Source: DATIHK01 sp035480775 (GTDB taxonomy: Bacteria > Patescibacteriota > WWE3 > UBA101185 > UBA10185). Taken from it: DNA of 14,536 bases. The stretch spans positions 1-14,536 of the forward strand of contig DATIHK010000075.1 in NCBI GenBank assembly GCA_035480775.1. Direction: 5' to 3'. The notes beneath the pieces are model-generated. The model saw nothing but the letters and a program-made list of their open reading frames with translations, did no database searches and was not told the DNA's origin. Each line of letters starts with the position of its first letter. Position 1 is the first letter of the stretch. Positions 12,866 to 14,536 of this stretch are shown piece by piece. Made by a program: the position numbers and the translations under genes.

Positions 12866-14536
12866 AAACTTAAACAAGACATTTTTAATTACTGTTCTTT
12901 TTTTGGCTACTTTTGTACTTACAAATAAAGCTCTGGCGACAGTGGTGTGTAACGTATTTTGTAGCGGCTCCGATCCAGGTAGCGATATTAATGAGGTAAG
13001 AGATTGTCAAGTGTATGCGGACTCGTCCAACCCATGTAATGCTACTGGTCCTGGAGTTTCCGGTTGGCGATGGGTGGCAACTCCACATGATTGTTTTGGT
13101 CATACAGTGAATCTTTGTTCACTAGTACAAGATACTGGTTGCTGTCCTGGAGGTGGGAGTACCTGTAGTGATTCTGACCCAAGTCCTAGTCCACTTGTTC
13201 TAGTATCTCCTGCTAATGGAAGTGTTGTGCGTGGCCTTACTGACGTTTTTGATTGGAATGATGTTAGCGGTTGGGGTACAAATTGCGGAACACAGAATAA
13301 TACTTACACTATTTATATTCAAAAAGATGGTTGGAGTGGGGCAGGTGCAATAGTTAATGGAAGTTCTAATAGAATAAATTCAACTACTTCAAGTAATTAT
13401 ACTCATACTGTAAGCCAAGCTGGTCATGTCTATTATTGGCAAGTGGAGGCTACTAATGGGGCTCGTTCGGTTTGGTCACCTGTTTGGTCTTATACTACAG
13501 ACACTGTTCCTTATGGAACTGTTGGAGGACCAGCAAAAATTTGTGTCGGGCAGCCTGGCACTTACACTACGGTTATTAGAGATGCTCAAAATAATATTAA
13601 ACTGACCCAAATTTTTAGAAGACTTAGAACTGCTGCAAATACCGCTTGGGAAGTTGGTTCTAGCTGGATATTAATGAATTCAAAAACTTGCGCCCCAACT
13701 TCTGCCTGTGATACTACAGCAGCTTGGACACCATTGGCTACCGACTTAGGAGATATTTATAGATTTGCAGTGAATGCTTACGATTCTCTTGATGACGGTC
13801 AGAATATTACTGATGCAGCATATAGTAGATGTTCTGGAAACACTGATCCACAGACTACTTGGTCGCGCTGCGATACTTCCGTTCCGCAAAATGACTACCT
13901 GGATGTTACTGTTGGCCAAAGTACCGCTCCGATAGCGCCTATTTTATTAACTCCGACAAATGGTTCTACTAATGTTATTTTAAATCCAACATTTACTTGG
14001 AAAGCAGGATTAGGCGCAGATCCATTTGGATCAGTTTGCCCAGGAGCCGAGACCGATACTTATCATTTTCAAATACGCCAATGTAATATATTACTAAATG
14101 GAACTTGTAGTGCTTGGGGAGCTTGGCAAGATAAGACAGCTATTCCATCTACTACATTATCGACTACCTCTCCAATTGTTTTACAACAGAACACACAATA
14201 TTCTTGGCGTGTTGCAGCCAATAATGGAAATGCCGAAACTTGGTCGCAAACTGCAAACTTTTGGGTCTTTACCACTTGCGGATTTACTCCACCTACTGCT
14301 CCAACCCTAAAGCCTACGACATTTACAAGTACAACGGCCCATTTAAGTTGGAACGGAATTTTAAGTACGCAATGGGGTGGAGGCTGTAGTGCTTTAGTTA
14401 AGCAATACAAAGTTTTTATTGATAGTACTGCTTCACCTGCGGTTGCTACTGTTAATGATGGATCACCTTTGGTAGCAAGTTATGTTGGTGTACGAGGAAC
14501 TACTCATACTTGGTGGGTTGCTACATATAATGGATC
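12855..14536 (+). CDS. large secreted protein with fibronectin-III-like modules (runs off the window)
   Basis: The frame is open from ATG 12855 to the window end: 560 codons plus two bases, with the C-terminus missing. A signal peptide is clear: a basic start, a hydrophobic core (10-22) and a cleavage site after NKALA (28). A cysteine-rich segment follows (9 Cys between 32 and 104), then beta-sandwich modules at about 113-215, 358-474 and 480-560, with a different cysteine-containing module between (221-355). Each full module ends in a related strand: YYWQVEATNGARSVWS, YSWRVAANNGNAETWS and HTWWVATYNG, a fibronectin-III/Ig-like pattern. There are twenty cysteines in all, and the protein is rich in Ser, Thr, Asn and Trp. 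It overlaps the preceding gene by 11 bp and has no Shine-Dalgarno, so re-initiation is likely. Next to pilus genes it may be a surface adhesin; the ligand is unknown. Confidence 0.9.
   Translation, partial: MYFKNLNKTFLITVLFLATFVLTNKALATVVCNVFCSGSDPGSDINEVRDCQVYADSSNPCNATGPGVSGWRWVATPHDCFGHTVNLCSLVQDTGCCPGGGSTCSDSDPSPSPLVLVSPANGSVVRGLTDVFDWNDVSGWGTNCGTQNNTYTIYIQKDGWSGAGAIVNGSSNRINSTTSSNYTHTVSQAGHVYYWQVEATNGARSVWSPVWSYTTDTVPYGTVGGPAKICVGQPGTYTTVIRDAQNNIKLTQIFRRLRTAANTAWEVGSSWILMNSKTCAPTSACDTTAAWTPLATDLGDIYRFAVNAYDSLDDGQNITDAAYSRCSGNTDPQTTWSRCDTSVPQNDYLDVTVGQSTAPIAPILLTPTNGSTNVILNPTFTWKAGLGADPFGSVCPGAETDTYHFQIRQCNILLNGTCSAWGAWQDKTAIPSTTLSTTSPIVLQQNTQYSWRVAANNGNAETWSQTANFWVFTTCGFTPPTAPTLKPTTFTSTTAHLSWNGILSTQWGGGCSALVKQYKVFIDSTASPAVATVNDGSPLVASYVGVRGTTHTWWVATYNG

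Noticed and set aside
14069..14410. Minus-strand open frame inside the secreted modular protein
   Set aside because: The plus-strand frame is open throughout with a signal peptide and repeated modules; the antisense frame has no ribosome site or motif.
1..14536. tRNA, rRNA, CRISPR arrays, insertion sequences or attachment sites
   Set aside because: Reading both strands I saw no cloverleaf-type gene, no spaced direct-repeat array, no transposase and no terminal inverted repeats.

Overview
The window looks like chromosomal DNA from a Candidate Phyla Radiation (Patescibacteria) bacterium. The evidence is low-GC codon use, very tight spacing, short single-copy housekeeping proteins, and a compact pilB-pilT-pilC-pilin-pilD cluster followed by a large secreted cysteine-containing protein. 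TGA is a true stop: it ends the kinase-like gene, the 99-aa gene and pilD, two of them directly before terminator hairpins. The recoded Gracilibacteria/Absconditabacteria are therefore excluded. A Microgenomates or Katanobacteria-like origin is possible, but I cannot fix the phylum from sequence alone.

Region 1 (1-4480) is mostly minus strand. It holds the N-terminal 366 codons of gyrA (cut by the window edge), a family II manganese pyrophosphatase gene (ppaC) just upstream of it, and a complete gyrB. A small plus-strand membrane-protein gene with its own promoter and terminator lies between ppaC and gyrB. Both gyrase genes have a TTGAAA -35 box, a 17-bp spacer and a -10 box that put the predicted transcript start 3 nt before the ATG. 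Both gyrase proteins also differ from the quinolone-sensitive consensus at canonical positions (GyrA S83 is Ile, GyrB K447 is Phe; E. coli numbering).

Region 2 (4481-6608) holds an unrecognised P-loop protein with nucleoside or nucleotide kinase-like traits, a small three-helix membrane-protein gene of visibly higher GC with a near-consensus promoter, and a minus-strand gene for a DNA polymerase III delta'-like clamp-loader subunit. The two plus-strand genes each end in a clear intrinsic terminator.

Region 3 (6609-14536) is a plus-strand type IV pilus locus: extension ATPase PilB, retraction ATPase PilT, platform protein PilC, a type IV pilin and prepilin peptidase PilD. A membrane-anchored hypothetical protein follows, and then a large signal-peptide protein with fibronectin-III-like modules that runs off the window. 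The last two genes overlap by 11 bp. PilD would process the pilin, PilB and PilC would assemble it and PilT would retract it; the secreted modular protein is a candidate surface adhesin. The pilin-pilD spacer is dense with RNA structure: two mutually exclusive hairpins, a 22-bp palindrome, a perfect 13-bp hairpin with a GUAA loop, and a -10 box placed so that pilD would be leaderless.

Two translation-start styles coexist. gyrA, gyrB, ppaC, holB and perhaps pilD look leaderless or nearly so. The small membrane genes, the kinase-like gene and the pilin have strong Shine-Dalgarno sequences. I saw no tRNA, rRNA, CRISPR array or insertion sequence. No gene-free stretch exceeds 300 bases.
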